Positions 26,810 through 35,624 are shown, counted from the stretch's first letter. The stretch: 64,000 nt of DNA from Bacillaceae bacterium IKA-2 (GCA_031761875.1 CP134492.1:3224001-3288000), one strand, 5' to 3'. Notes: generated from the sequence alone by a model not told the origin. Translations and numbers: made by a program.

Positions 26810-26874
26810 AGTATAGTAGTTGAATGTTAAGGTGATTTTAATTTCATGTAAATTGTTTGTAAATGATTTGTAAA
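26810..26874 (-). promoter_or_regulatory. PhoP-box array and -10 of the pst operon
   Basis: On the minus strand TTTACA occurs at 26869-26874, 26858-26863 and 26847-26852, exactly 11 bases apart. A weaker TTAAAA lies at 26836-26841 and TTAACA at 26825-26830, all in the same 11-base phase. A -10 TATACT follows at 26810-26815. This is the arrangement recognised by PhoP in Bacillus: direct TTHACA repeats one helical turn apart replacing a -35. The pst operon should therefore be induced by phosphate starvation. Confidence 0.85.
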
Positions 26875-26926
26875 GGTATAAACGATTTTATTTGATATTA
26901 TGAAATATACTTATGTATAAAAGAAA

Positions 26927-26966
26927 AAAACACTCTTGAAGCCAATTTTGGCTTCAAGAGTGTTTT
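26927..26966 (-). terminator. Strong terminator upstream of the pst promoter
   Basis: AAAACACTCTTGAAGCCAA and its exact reverse complement with a two-base loop, then TTTTTTTCTTTT on the minus strand. It protects the pst promoter from minus-strand read-through. It was probably the terminator of the metallo-hydrolase gene before the IS110 insertion. Confidence 0.9.
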
Positions 26967-26972
26967 AAAAAT

Positions 26973-27021
26973 GCGGTGTCTACCCCAAGTGCGGTGCCTG
27001 ACACCATGTGAATTTTTCGCA
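26973..27021. repeat. REP-like repeat GGTGCCTGACACC
   Basis: A partial unit (GCGGTGTCTACCCC) followed by the full unit GCGGTGCCTGACACCATGTGAA and TTTTTCGCA. The 13-mer here equals the sequence that can be rebuilt at the IS110 insertion point. Confidence 0.8.
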
Positions 27022-27179
27022 ATATTACTGTGATGTCAACGATTTTAATTCACAATCTTCACTATTTGGTGTCAGCGTACTATGTCAATTAGTTTTTTCT
27101 AAAAATTAAACAAACTTAATAAACTCATGTAATAATATACAAAAAAATCCAATAAGCAACTGACAGAAAGCTTATTATT

Positions 27180-27390
27180 GAGCCTTTCTCCTCTCGGACT
27201 TGAAAAGAACCTTAACCTCGTTTTTCATACTACAGGGATACAACCTGGTTAGTTCAGGATTTTATCTTAACGTACAATTCGTATTTGTAGGACGAGGTAA
27301 ATCATGCTGACACTCGAGGTCTACAGCCTCCGGCACCGAATCGATTTTCCCTCAGTCCCAGAGGAGGAGACTCATATTTTTACTGTTATT
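27180..27390 (-). ncRNA. Candidate bridge RNA of the IS110-family element
   Basis: Non-coding stretch 3' of the transposase. On the minus strand it can fold into two stem-loops. The first has outer arms AAATC/GATTT and inner stem GAGG/CCTC; its internal loop shows CGGTGCC on the 5' side and GTGTCAG on the 3' side. The second is closed by ACCTCGT/ACGAGGT with inner CTACA/TGTAG and CCTG/CAGG. The loop sequences of the first match what is needed to pair with both halves of the target GGTGCCTGACACC. Position 3' of the gene agrees with the IS1111 group. Folding was done by eye. The donor loop could not be matched to the element ends. Confidence 0.55.
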
Positions 27391-27393
27391 TCA

Positions 27394-28794
27394 CTATGCT
27401 GCACTAATGATTCGAGAAAACTCCGACATTTTTGTATGTCGTAACTTTGCTTTCATCATTCGTAAATACTGGTAAGACTCATCATTTGTCTGATACACGG
27501 TTCGATTCGTAAGCATCGCAAATGCTATTCGAATGAACTTATTTCCTAAGGCAATGTACGCTTTTCTTTGATGTTTGCCTTTCGCTCTGAGGTTCTCGTA
27601 ATACGGACGTACATCTTTATTGTGCTGTGCTAAGCTCTTTCCAATATTATAGACGACATAGCGTAAATTCTTATTTCCTTGTTTCGATATTTTTCCATAG
27701 AACCCTTCTAGACCCCCTGATTGAATGACAATTGGATTGGTTCCTGCTTTTTTGATAATCTGCCCTGCATGCTCAAAGGCCAGTACATCGCCTACCTCAC
27801 AGTAGAATTCCGCTGCCGTTGTCACTCCAATTCCTGGAATACTGAGAAGGAGACGCCCATCTGTTTCTAATAAAATACGCTCAATTTCTCGATCTAACAC
27901 CTTTATATTGGCATTCAGATTTCGAAAGTTTGGTAAGGCTAGCTTTAGTAATAGTAGCTCAGCTCGAACGTCTCTTTTAGGCCTGCATAGGCTTTCCTTA
28001 GCGATATATAACAGGTTCTTAATGGTTAAATCTCGTAACTTCAAATTATGTTCAATCGATAGGTTTCGAAGATCTTCTTCACTCATTGATAGAAGATCTT
28101 CTGGGTGCGGGAAGTTTTCCATAAAAAAGAGGGAGGACTTGCCCCAAAAATCACTAAATAATTCTACTTTATTTGGCGTATGACCATTTACTATAACGTG
28201 CCCTTGGAACTCTCTCCAAATTTTGTCCATTAACGTCCGGATCTCTACCTTGACTCTGGATCTCTTTCTAACTTCACTCCTACGTGCTCTCGTTAACGTT
28301 ATTAACTCTTGATGAGTTCCCGTCGGCAACTTACTCTCCGTCCCTTTATTTTGAATAATGACTTGGGCAATAGCCTTGAGATCGAGGTCATCGGTCTTAG
28401 TCCAGTTCAACGAACTTGATCTTTCTTCGTGTGTCGTTGCCGCATTGATAATCGTTACACCGTATCCTAAAGCGCCTAATTCCCTCACAATATCCTCATA
28501 GTAATGCCCCGTTGCCTCAATACCAACAAAAATCCGCTCTGCGTCAACTTCCTTGCTTGCATGCTCGATCTTTTCGTGAAGTTGGCTAATACCTTTTTTA
28601 TTAACACCAAAAAATGTAGGTTTCACTAGTACATCACCAAAATAATTACACACCATCGCTTTCTGATAAAACTTCGCTGCATCAATGGCTACAATTAATA
28701 CTCGCTCCAGATCTGTACCTCTTAGCTCAGATCGGAATTGACTTCCTTTTCTTCCTCTAATATTATTAGACTTAGATTTATGTTTTTGCCCCAT
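27394..28794 (-). CDS. IS110-family transposase (DEDD recombinase)
   Basis: About 466 residues from ATG 28794 (GGAG ten bases upstream); the frame is open to ATG 28926, which has no ribosome binding site. The N-terminal RuvC-like DEDD domain shows VAIDAAKFY (Asp), VGIEATGHY (Glu) and KTDDLDLKAIA (Asp pair). The C-terminal Tnp domain has LLSIPGIGVTTAAEF and the Ser-bearing segment NPIVIQSGG. These enzymes insert without target duplication of usual length, guided by a bridge RNA. Confidence 0.92.
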   Translation of the reverse strand: MGQKHKSKSNNIRGRKGSQFRSELRGTDLERVLIVAIDAAKFYQKAMVCNYFGDVLVKPTFFGVNKKGISQLHEKIEHASKEVDAERIFVGIEATGHYYEDIVRELGALGYGVTIINAATTHEERSSSLNWTKTDDLDLKAIAQVIIQNKGTESKLPTGTHQELITLTRARRSEVRKRSRVKVEIRTLMDKIWREFQGHVIVNGHTPNKVELFSDFWGKSSLFFMENFPHPEDLLSMSEEDLRNLSIEHNLKLRDLTIKNLLYIAKESLCRPKRDVRAELLLLKLALPNFRNLNANIKVLDREIERILLETDGRLLLSIPGIGVTTAAEFYCEVGDVLAFEHAGQIIKKAGTNPIVIQSGGLEGFYGKISKQGNKNLRYVVYNIGKSLAQHNKDVRPYYENLRAKGKHQRKAYIALGNKFIRIAFAMLTNRTVYQTNDESYQYLRMMKAKLRHTKMSEFSRIISAA

Positions 28795-28929
28795 GTGACT
28801 CACGCTCCAATTTTGTAGTTTGTGATGAGGCTTCCCGTCAGGTAGTTTTATCTTACTACATGTAGTCGCTGGGGTCTTTTTTTGTCCTTTTTTCTCCTTT
28901 CTCCTCTTTAAAAGATCTTTCGACATTTA

Positions 28930-29700
28930 TTATTTCATACACCAGGCACCTTGTGAATTTTGCACACTCAATTCATATGTTAAACCTTTTCTCGCTAAAG
29001 CTACTTCGCCTGCAAAAATTGATTTTGCTTCTTTGATTAGTTGTTGATGATCTCCAAAATGGGGTAAGTGGGTAAGGATGAGCGTCTGTACATTTGCTTG
29101 TTTGGCGATCGTTGCTGCTTCGAGACTTGTCATATGACCATATTGCTTAGCATCTTGGTCAGCATAGAAACTTGTTTCGCTAATGAGAATATCGGCATCT
29201 TTTGCAAAAATACTAAAGTCAGGTTTATAACTACTATCAGCTGTGTAAACAATTACTTTACCAGCAATTTCAAAGCGCATTGCAAAGCATTTCGCTGGAT
29301 GATCTGTTTCAAGAAAAGTAATTCGAAATGGACCAATACTTGAATAATCTGATTCATTATAAATAAACGATAATACGTGCGGCGGTTTCGCTAACTTTTG
29401 AAATTCAGCTTGCTCATAAGGGTGACCATAAATAGCTAGGGGTTTGTCTGTATTTTTTAACTGTCGATCAACTAGACGACTATATTGAAGTGGGCCAATA
29501 TCTGCCCAGTGATCGTGATGATAATGTGAAATAATCACGGCATTAAGTTCTGCTAACGAACAGAAATTTTGCAGCTGCGATAAGGCGCCACTGCCACAAT
29601 CAATAAGTAGTTTAAAACCGTCATGTTCAAGTAAATAGCAAGATGTTGCTTCGTTTTTTTCAGGGTAGGCACCCCATTGACCAATGACTGTTAATTTCAT
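28930..29700 (-). CDS. Metallo-beta-lactamase fold hydrolase (YhfI-like)
   Basis: About 256 residues from ATG 29700 (GAGGTGG upstream). The metal site is SHYHHDHWADI plus ETDHPAK (His), TADSSYK (Asp) and LTHLPHF (His), the pattern of RNase Z/YhfI-type phosphodiesterases. The substrate is unknown. The last residues (SVQNSQGAWCMK) are unlike the family, which normally ends near GLTYEL. They come from a REP-like repeat and then from the end of the IS110 element, whose insertion replaced the original stop a few codons earlier. Confidence 0.85.
   Translation of the reverse strand: MKLTVIGQWGAYPEKNEATSCYLLEHDGFKLLIDCGSGALSQLQNFCSLAELNAVIISHYHHDHWADIGPLQYSRLVDRQLKNTDKPLAIYGHPYEQAEFQKLAKPPHVLSFIYNESDYSSIGPFRITFLETDHPAKCFAMRFEIAGKVIVYTADSSYKPDFSIFAKDADILISETSFYADQDAKQYGHMTSLEAATIAKQANVQTLILTHLPHFGDHQQLIKEAKSIFAGEVALARKGLTYELSVQNSQGAWCMK
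28942..28967. repeat. Right half of the REP-like repeat split by the IS110 element
   Basis: CCAGGCACCTTGTGAATTTTGCACA; its missing left half GGTGTCAG is at 27068-27075. It lies within the last codons of the metallo-hydrolase gene. Confidence 0.7.
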
Positions 29701-29950
29701 CTTTTCCACCTCTTTTTATACGACTATATAATATTTTAAGTACTGCATCAAAGTTTTATTTTTTTCATTGTATATTTTAGTATGTATTAAATAACTTGAC
29801 TTATCTCCAATGTTTAGCAAAAAACTTAGTTTTATTATACATTAGACAAAGTTTAACTTAACTAAAGAAGGACAAAAGGAACGATCACTTGTCCTAGAAA
29901 TGATAATCATACCTAAAACTTATCCTCAGTTCAAAAATCTATAGTTCCCT

Positions 29951-29988
29951 AAAAAACAAAAAAGCCCTAACCACGAATGATTAGGACT
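29951..29988 (-). terminator. Terminator of the rplU-prp-rpmA operon
   Basis: AGTCCTAA pairs with TTAGGGCT (one G-U) and is followed by TTTTTTGTTTTTT on the minus strand. The remainder of 29701-29950 is AT-rich and shows nothing recognisable beyond a promoter region for the metallo-hydrolase. Confidence 0.85.
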
Positions 29989-29999
29989 ACTAATAAGAT

Positions 30000-30302
30000 T
30001 TAAGCTTCTTGTGCTACTTCTTCTGGTACTGGATAAACACTTACTTGCTTTCTGTCACGACCAACGCGCTCAAATTTAACAACGCCGTCAAGCTTAGCAA
30101 ATAAAGTGTCGTCTCCACCTCTACCAACGTTTACACCTGGATAAATAGCTGTGCCACGTTGACGAACTAGGATCGATCCACCTGTTACTTCTTGACCGTC
30201 GCCACGTTTTGTACCAAGACGCTTCGATTGTGAGTCACGACCGTTTCTTGTACTACCTACACCTTTTTTCGATGCGAAAAATTGAAGGTTCATTTTTAAC
30301 AT
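30000..30302 (-). CDS. rpmA: 50S ribosomal protein bL27
   Basis: 100 residues from ATG 30302 (AGGAGGTG upstream). It begins [17 protein letters not shown]: the first nine residues, ending FF, form the removable extension of Firmicutes L27. Prp, encoded next to it, cuts after FF to expose the Ala-Ser-Lys end that reaches the peptidyl transferase centre. Confidence 0.97.
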   Translation of the reverse strand: MLKMNLQFFASKKGVGSTRNGRDSQSKRLGTKRGDGQEVTGGSILVRQRGTAIYPGVNVGRGGDDTLFAKLDGVVKFERVGRDRKQVSVYPVPEEVAQEA

Positions 30303-30310
30303 GAGAATAT

Positions 30311-30649
30311 TCACCTCCTGGTTTCTTTGATTTTAATATATTTTCCGTATTGTTCACTAATTGAAGTAAGTGAGACAACCATTGCTTCTAGTAGAAGCTG
30401 AACTTTCTCAATAGTTTGTACGTCCAAATCATTTGGTACTATACAGCGGAGAAAGCCGTTATCGTTATCAATTTCCACTTCAAGACGAACATTACATAAT
30501 GTATCAATAGCATTTACGGTTCCAAATGAAACAGCCGAAGCTCCTGCACAAACAATATCTTGTCCGTGTGGTGCCGAATCAGCATGTCCACTCATTTCAA
30601 AAGAAATGATTTTGTTATGTTGATTTCGAGAAATAGCTACTTTAATCAT
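30311..30649 (-). CDS. prp: Ribosomal-processing cysteine protease Prp
   Basis: 112 residues with the catalytic pair His22 (SGHADSA) and Cys34 ([11 protein letters not shown]). It removes the N-terminal extension of L27. Its place between rplU and rpmA is conserved in Firmicutes. Formerly called YsxB. Confidence 0.96.
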   Translation of the reverse strand: MIKVAISRNQHNKIISFEMSGHADSAPHGQDIVCAGASAVSFGTVNAIDTLCNVRLEVEIDNDNGFLRCIVPNDLDVQTIEKVQLLLEAMVVSLTSISEQYGKYIKIKETRR

Positions 30650-30658
30650 ATCAAAGCC

Positions 30659-30967
30659 TTACGCGTTAATCTTTTCGATAATAACTTTAGAATACGGTTG
30701 ACGATGACCTTGCTTACGACGGTAGTTTTTCTTCGCTTTATACTTATAAACGATCAATTTCTTAGCTCTACCTACTTGTTGTACTTTAGCAGTAACAGTA
30801 GCTCCTTCTACAAATGGAGCTCCTACTGTAACAGCTTCGCCTCCAACCATTAATATGTTGTCAAAGCTTACTGTATCACCAACTTCAGCATCTAACTTTT
30901 CAATATAGATCTCTTGACCTTCTGTAACTTTAACTTGCTTACCACCAGTTTCAATAATTGCGTACAT
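30659..30967 (-). CDS. rplU: 50S ribosomal protein bL21
   Basis: 102 residues from ATG 30967 (TAAGGAGGTGCA upstream), starting [14 protein letters not shown] and ending with the [14 protein letters not shown] tail. First gene of the L21-Prp-L27 operon. A longer frame to 31003 runs into the leader and is not the real start. Confidence 0.97.
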   Translation of the reverse strand: MYAIIETGGKQVKVTEGQEIYIEKLDAEVGDTVSFDNILMVGGEAVTVGAPFVEGATVTAKVQQVGRAKKLIVYKYKAKKNYRRKQGHRQPYSKVIIEKINA

Positions 30968-31085
30968 GAACGTGCACCTCCTTATTATACTCAGACTCGC
31001 CAATTTGGGTGTTTTACCTAAGCAAAATCTTTAAAACCCTATTTTGAGCGGTTATAGCTCTTTGAAGGTTATCCAAATAACTAAC
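30968..31085 (-). promoter_or_regulatory. L21 leader RNA
   Basis: Between promoter and rplU the minus strand reads AACCGCTCAAAATAGGGT, then TTGCTTAGGTAAAACACCC, then GGCGAGTCTGAGTATAAT directly before the ribosome binding site. This order (ACCGCUC ... GGUAA-ACACC ... GCGAGUCU) is that of the known Firmicutes L21 leader, which lets L21 control its own synthesis. Recognised from memory, not by a model search. Confidence 0.75.
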
Positions 31086-31092
31086 AAAGGCT

Positions 31093-31122
31093 ATCATACC
31101 ATCTTCCACACCCGTTAGTCAA
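31093..31122 (-). promoter_or_regulatory. SigA-type promoter of rplU operon
   Basis: TTGACT, an 18-base spacer and TATGAT on the minus strand, placed just ahead of the L21 leader. Confidence 0.75.
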
Positions 31123-31194
31123 GAGGATTTTAATGACCAAAACAAGCTGGATATTCGACTAACTTTGGGGTGAACAAGCTCTAATACAATAATT

Positions 31195-32679
31195 CTAGAT
31201 ACGACTTTTAATTTCCTCAACACTACCGATAAAACTAATCGTAAAATCATTTGGAGCAAGATTTAGATTTGTCTTTACAAAAATCTGATAATGCAGATTG
31301 TCTACTAATTTGTTGAGCAGTTCACCTTTTTCGCTATTTAAAATTTTTGCGACATTTGCTGGTACTTCAACGAGTAATGCTTCACTGTCCATTCCTTTAT
31401 ACTCCCATAAGGTTCGTTCTACTTTATGAGCAACAGCTTCAACAGAAAGCACCTTTCCTTTTCCATTACAGGATGGACATTGACTTGAAATACTATCTTG
31501 TAAATTTTGTCGGACTTTTTTACGTGTCATTTCTAATAGTCCTAACCCTGTAAAACCGACTACATTTGTTTTTGTACGATCACTTACTAGAGCCTCTTTG
31601 AAAGCATCCAAAACCGTTTGTTTATTTTGATCGTTTTTCATATCGATAAAGTCAATAATAATAATACCACCGATATCACGAAGCCGCAGTTGTCTAACAA
31701 TTTCTTTTGCTGCTTCACTATTTGTTTTGACAATTGTATCTTGCAAATCCAGTTTGCCGGTAAATTTTCCGGTATTTACATCTATAACCGTTAATGCCTC
31801 GGTTTGGTCAATCACCAAATTAGCACCACTTTTCAACCAGACATGCCGGCGTAAAGCTTTTTCTAATTCTGCTTCAATATTGTAATGCGAGAAAATATTT
31901 TCCCGTTGCTGATAATAATGGAGTTTCTCTAAAAAAAGCGGATATGGTTTGAACATATCTTTTAAAAGCAAGTAATCTTTCATAGAATCGATGATAATCT
32001 CATTTACATCATCAAAGCTAAAATCTCTGACAACCTTTTCAACGAGTGAATTATCCTCATGGATCAGCGCTGGTGGCTTTTTATATTTGCCTTCTTTCCA
32101 TACATCCTCCCAAAGCTTTCGCAGAAAAAATAAATCTTGAGATACTTTTGCTTCTGTTAAACTTTCTGTGGCAGTTCGAATAATCATGCCTTCTTCCCCT
32201 TGGCAAAGCTCGGCACCTATCTTTCTCCACTGTTCTCGGGCAGTTTCCGTTTGCATTCGTTTGGAAACCCCGACATAACCGCCATTAGGCATGTAGACAA
32301 TGTATTTACCTGGAAAAGAAATAACACCAGTAAGCCTTGGACCTTTTTTACCAAAACCTTCTTTTGTCACTTGAACAAGTATTTCTTGACCAACAGTCAC
32401 AAATTGAGAGATCGAACGTTCTTTTTTTTGGATTTCATTTTCTTCGAGTTGTTGAAAACTAACTAGTTCATCTCGATATAAAAAACCATTTTTCTCTAAG
32501 CCAATATCAACAAAAGCAGCTTGCATTCCTGGTAGAACATTGACAACCTTGCCTTTATAAACGTTGCCAATCAATTTATTTGTGGCTGGTCTTTCAATCA
32601 AAATTTCAGTTACTTTTTTATTTTCCAAAATGGCAAGGCGTTTTTCATTCGTTATCATATTAAAAATAAATGTTTTCAA
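31195..32679 (-). CDS. rng: RNase E/G family ribonuclease
   Basis: About 494 residues. The start taken is TTG 32679 (GAAGGG upstream), giving MKTFIFNMITNEKRLAILE, the usual start of this family; the open frame extends to 32736. An S1-like domain (about 35-120) precedes the catalytic core with VIDVNTGKF and GGIIIIDFIDM (metal-binding Asp residues). A zinc-link CPSCNGKG lies near residue 390. It degrades or matures RNA. B. subtilis lacks it, but other bacilli and clostridia have it just upstream of rplU, as here. Confidence 0.92.
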   Translation of the reverse strand: MKTFIFNMITNEKRLAILENKKVTEILIERPATNKLIGNVYKGKVVNVLPGMQAAFVDIGLEKNGFLYRDELVSFQQLEENEIQKKERSISQFVTVGQEILVQVTKEGFGKKGPRLTGVISFPGKYIVYMPNGGYVGVSKRMQTETAREQWRKIGAELCQGEEGMIIRTATESLTEAKVSQDLFFLRKLWEDVWKEGKYKKPPALIHEDNSLVEKVVRDFSFDDVNEIIIDSMKDYLLLKDMFKPYPLFLEKLHYYQQRENIFSHYNIEAELEKALRRHVWLKSGANLVIDQTEALTVIDVNTGKFTGKLDLQDTIVKTNSEAAKEIVRQLRLRDIGGIIIIDFIDMKNDQNKQTVLDAFKEALVSDRTKTNVVGFTGLGLLEMTRKKVRQNLQDSISSQCPSCNGKGKVLSVEAVAHKVERTLWEYKGMDSEALLVEVPANVAKILNSEKGELLNKLVDNLHYQIFVKTNLNLAPNDFTISFIGSVEEIKSRI

Positions 32680-32835
32680 TGGATATCCCTTCTTTAAAAC
32701 GTAATAAATAGTTGGACAGTTGGTTAGTAAGTTCAAAGGCTTTTAAGGGCAGTTGGTTTGGTAGGTAAAAGTTAAAGTACTGTTGATTTAGCTTTGACCT
32801 TTACCTTTTGACTTCAAGCTTTTTTTCTATTTTCC

Positions 32836-32873
32836 AACTTTCTACTTTCTACTTTCTACTTTCCACTTTCCAT
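32836..32873. repeat. Short pyrimidine tandem repeat
   Basis: Four to five copies of ACTTTCT / ACTTTCC in a row in the gap between the ribonuclease and spoIVFB genes. A polymorphic slippage site is likely; no function is visible. Confidence 0.6.
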
Positions 32874-32894
32874 CTTTATCCTTTCTTACCTCAC

Positions 32895-32926
32895 GAAAAA
32901 ACCAGCCCTAATTATCGAGGCTAGTT
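32895..32926 (-). terminator. Terminator of spoIVFA-spoIVFB
   Basis: AACTAGCC pairs with GGCTGGTT (one G-U) and is followed by TTTTTT on the minus strand, just past the spoIVFB stop. Confidence 0.85.
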
Positions 32927-32936
32927 TCTCTAGTCA

Positions 32937-33830
32937 TTAATAGATTATACCATTTTTTAGCTTTTTACTGCAAATAGGGGGAGCCAAGCTTGAAATCATA
33001 AACCGGGCTTTTTCTTCTTCAAAAAACGCTTTCAGGACTGCTTTTTCAGGAATGATTTTTTTCGGGGCAAATGATCCATCATCAATGATAACTTTATGCT
33101 TTACACCACGACGAAATAGTTTCAATACTTCTTGAACAGTTAATTTTTCCAGTACTGGAACAGGTACGGTTTCCGCAAATGGTTGATGATTTTGGTAGTA
33201 TCGCTCCATTAAAAAACGCATATAGGCATAATTTCGTTGCTTCCATTCAAAATAATGAGAATAAATCAGAAAAACAATCACAATCCACAAATTCAAATGA
33301 AATGGAAATAAGTAAATACTTATTAAAGAAAAAAATCCTAATAAAACTATCGAGCTTTTTAACGTTGTCACTAGACTTTTTTGAAAAGGAAGTTTGGTTG
33401 ACAACATTAAATACATTAGCTTGCCGCCATCTAGCGGCCAGATTGGTAATAAGTTAAATAGTAAGATCATTAAGTTGTGTGTAATAAACATCTGATGATC
33501 AGTTTGAGTCCAAAAAGAAAAATGAATCATCAAGTAAGATAGACCAATTAACCAAATATGCTGCAAAGGACCCGCGATTAATACAATAAACTCTTCTTTC
33601 AATGGTCGATTTCCGTATTCTTCAACTTCTGCAACACCACCAAACGGTAAAAGTTCAATTTTCCGAATTCGCCATTTGAAATGTTGCGCTGCTATACCAT
33701 GTCCTAATTCATGAATTAACACGATTGAAAAAATCATAATTACTTCGCGAAAATACCCCGTTAACATTCCGATACCAATAACAAACCAAAATAACGGATT
33801 TATTTTTATTTTTTTTAGTAATGAAATCAT
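32937..33830 (-). CDS. spoIVFB: Stage IV sporulation intramembrane metalloprotease SpoIVFB
   Basis: About 297 residues with several membrane helices. The zinc site is HELGH (40-44), completed by PIWPLDGGK (Asp), as in the M50/S2P family. It cleaves pro-sigma-K inside the mother cell during spore formation. Its ATG at 33830 follows the spoIVFA stop by one base, so translation is coupled; a TTG at 33839 is the alternative. The C-terminal part resembles a CBS-like regulatory domain. Confidence 0.93.
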   Translation of the reverse strand: MISLLKKIKINPLFWFVIGIGMLTGYFREVIMIFSIVLIHELGHGIAAQHFKWRIRKIELLPFGGVAEVEEYGNRPLKEEFIVLIAGPLQHIWLIGLSYLMIHFSFWTQTDHQMFITHNLMILLFNLLPIWPLDGGKLMYLMLSTKLPFQKSLVTTLKSSIVLLGFFSLISIYLFPFHLNLWIVIVFLIYSHYFEWKQRNYAYMRFLMERYYQNHQPFAETVPVPVLEKLTVQEVLKLFRRGVKHKVIIDDGSFAPKKIIPEKAVLKAFFEEEKARFMISSLAPPICSKKLKNGIIY

Positions 33831-33831
33831 G

Positions 33832-34617
33832 TTACTCAAATGAGATCACATCAATCGGGTTAATAAACGTTTCTCCTTCTTTTAATGCAAAGTAATAAAA
33901 ACCGTTATCTCCCTTTAACGAAACTGTACCTATTATGCTTCCTGCTTCAATGTGGTCATATAATTTCACTTCAACATGATCAAGCATCGCATACCAAGAT
34001 TCACCACCATCATAATGAGCAACGATAACTGTTTTACCTAAGTTTTCTTCTTCTGCTACAAAGCGTACCATGCCACTTTTGGCAACTTCGACATTTTTAT
34101 TAGCGACTGTCTCAACAATCACCCCTTTACCATCCTCAGCAAAATTTTTCGCTATCCTTCCTGTTGCCGGTACTGCATACGCTAAATCTATATCCTTATT
34201 AAAATCTTCAAGTGCCAGATTAGTCGTAGTTGGAAGTAACGCTAACGGTCTACCGAATTGACTTTCATACCAATTAGCAACCGTTGCAAATTGGAACTCC
34301 TCTTCAAAAGAGGTACTGACAAATTGCCGCGCTCCTTCAAGTTGGGGAGAATCAGTTTTAAACAGAATCCCAACAATTAAAAACAAGCACACAGCAGCTA
34401 ATAATTGCAAAACTAAAATGTCTTTTCTGATAAACTTTTCCTCTGGCTTGCCTATTTCTTTAGAGCTTGGAAAATAATACTCAGGTTCATCCCTAAATTC
34501 TTCTTGACTTTGATAATACTCAGGTTGGGAACGTAGATTTTTTTTAACTTTTGTACTACCGATTTTTTTTCTTCTCGCCTCAATTTGACGACGAATATTG
34601 TCTATCTTATTGGCCAT
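33832..34617 (-). CDS. spoIVFA: Stage IV sporulation protein SpoIVFA
   Basis: 261 residues: a basic cytoplasmic N-terminus, one membrane helix (about 80-100), and an outer domain of the M23/LytM fold (PATGRIAKNFAEDGKGVIVET ... TVIVAHYDGG). The metal ligands of true M23 enzymes are not kept. It holds SpoIVFB in the forespore-engulfing membrane and keeps it inactive until signalled. Confidence 0.92.
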   Translation of the reverse strand: MANKIDNIRRQIEARRKKIGSTKVKKNLRSQPEYYQSQEEFRDEPEYYFPSSKEIGKPEEKFIRKDILVLQLLAAVCLFLIVGILFKTDSPQLEGARQFVSTSFEEEFQFATVANWYESQFGRPLALLPTTTNLALEDFNKDIDLAYAVPATGRIAKNFAEDGKGVIVETVANKNVEVAKSGMVRFVAEEENLGKTVIVAHYDGGESWYAMLDHVEVKLYDHIEAGSIIGTVSLKGDNGFYYFALKEGETFINPIDVISFE

Positions 34618-34732
34618 CTATTTTTCATCCCCTTCTATTTAAACCCATGTTCAAAAAAGTTATATTTGTTATTAAAGATATGACTTGTCCGGTTCGGATA
34701 TGCTAATTTCCAGTCAAATAACTATGAGAATC

Positions 34733-34763
34733 AAAAAGAGACTAGCCTGATTAGCTCGTCTCC
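34733..34763 (-). terminator. Terminator of the mreBCD-minCD operon
   Basis: GGGAGAC-GAGCTAATCAGGCTA-GTCTCTTTTTG on the minus strand, 31 bases past minD. Confidence 0.85.
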
Positions 34764-34793
34764 CTTAAAACTATTCTTTTAAACTATCAAAAA

Positions 34794-35594
34794 TTACGGC
34801 CTGATTCCAAAAAACTTCTTCAGTTTTGAAATAATTCCTTGATTAACTTCTAATGACATTAACGGAACAGTTTCACCTAAAATTCGTCGTGCAATATTAC
34901 GATACGCAATCGATGCGCGGCTGTTTGGTTGAAAAGCAACTGGTTCACCTTTATTTGAGGCTTTTATCACATCATCATCATCAGCAACAATGCCAACAAG
35001 TTCGATTGCTAAAATAGCCACGATATCATCGACATCGATCATATCTCCATTCTTCATCATATGATTACGGATTCTGTTAATAATTAATCTAGGTGGCTCG
35101 ATATTCTCTTCTTGCTCTAATAAACCAATAACTCGATCTGCATCACGAACAGCTGACGTTTCTGGTGTTGTCACGACAATAGCCTTATCAGCGCCTGCAA
35201 TTGCATTTTTAAAGCCTTGCTCAATCCCAGCCGGACAGTCAATAATAACATAATCGTATTCTTCTTTTAGCTCTTTTATCATCAACTTCATTTGTTCTGG
35301 GCTTATCGCAGATTTGTCTTTTGTTTGGGCTGCCGGTAATAACATTAAACATTCAAAACGCTTGTCCTTAATTAGAGCTTGATGCAGACGACACCGTCCT
35401 TCAACAACGTCAACGATATCATAAATAATTCGATTTTCTAGTCCCATTACAACATCAAGATTACGTAAACCAATGTCTGTATCTACTAAGCACACTTTCA
35501 TTCCTGAAAGTGCAAGGGCAGTACCAATATTTGCAGATGTAGTTGTTTTTCCAACTCCGCCTTTACCAGAAGTTATTACAATAGCTTCTCCCAT
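34794..35594 (-). CDS. minD: Septum site-determining ATPase MinD
   Basis: 266 residues. The deviant Walker A is GKGGVGKTT (about 10-18). The C-terminus has the amphipathic membrane helix (GIISKLKKFFGI). It positions MinC at the membrane to block division near the poles. Confidence 0.97.
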   Translation of the reverse strand: MGEAIVITSGKGGVGKTTTSANIGTALALSGMKVCLVDTDIGLRNLDVVMGLENRIIYDIVDVVEGRCRLHQALIKDKRFECLMLLPAAQTKDKSAISPEQMKLMIKELKEEYDYVIIDCPAGIEQGFKNAIAGADKAIVVTTPETSAVRDADRVIGLLEQEENIEPPRLIINRIRNHMMKNGDMIDVDDIVAILAIELVGIVADDDDVIKASNKGEPVAFQPNSRASIAYRNIARRILGETVPLMSLEVNQGIISKLKKFFGIRP

Positions 35595-35624
35595 ATGAAA
35601 CTCCCTTTCTATTTTGCATTCACC

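Larger units (their letters stand above)
27076..28942 (-). mobile_element. IS110-family insertion sequence inside a REP-like repeat
   Basis: Encodes one DEDD transposase. To its left the host reads GGTGTCAG (27068-27075), to its right CCAGGCACC (28942-28950). Joining them over the shared CAG gives GGTGTCAGGCACC, a normal member of the repeat family. The ends are inferred from this repair and not from inverted repeats, which IS110 elements usually lack. Some 318 non-coding bases lie downstream of the transposase gene. Confidence 0.75.
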
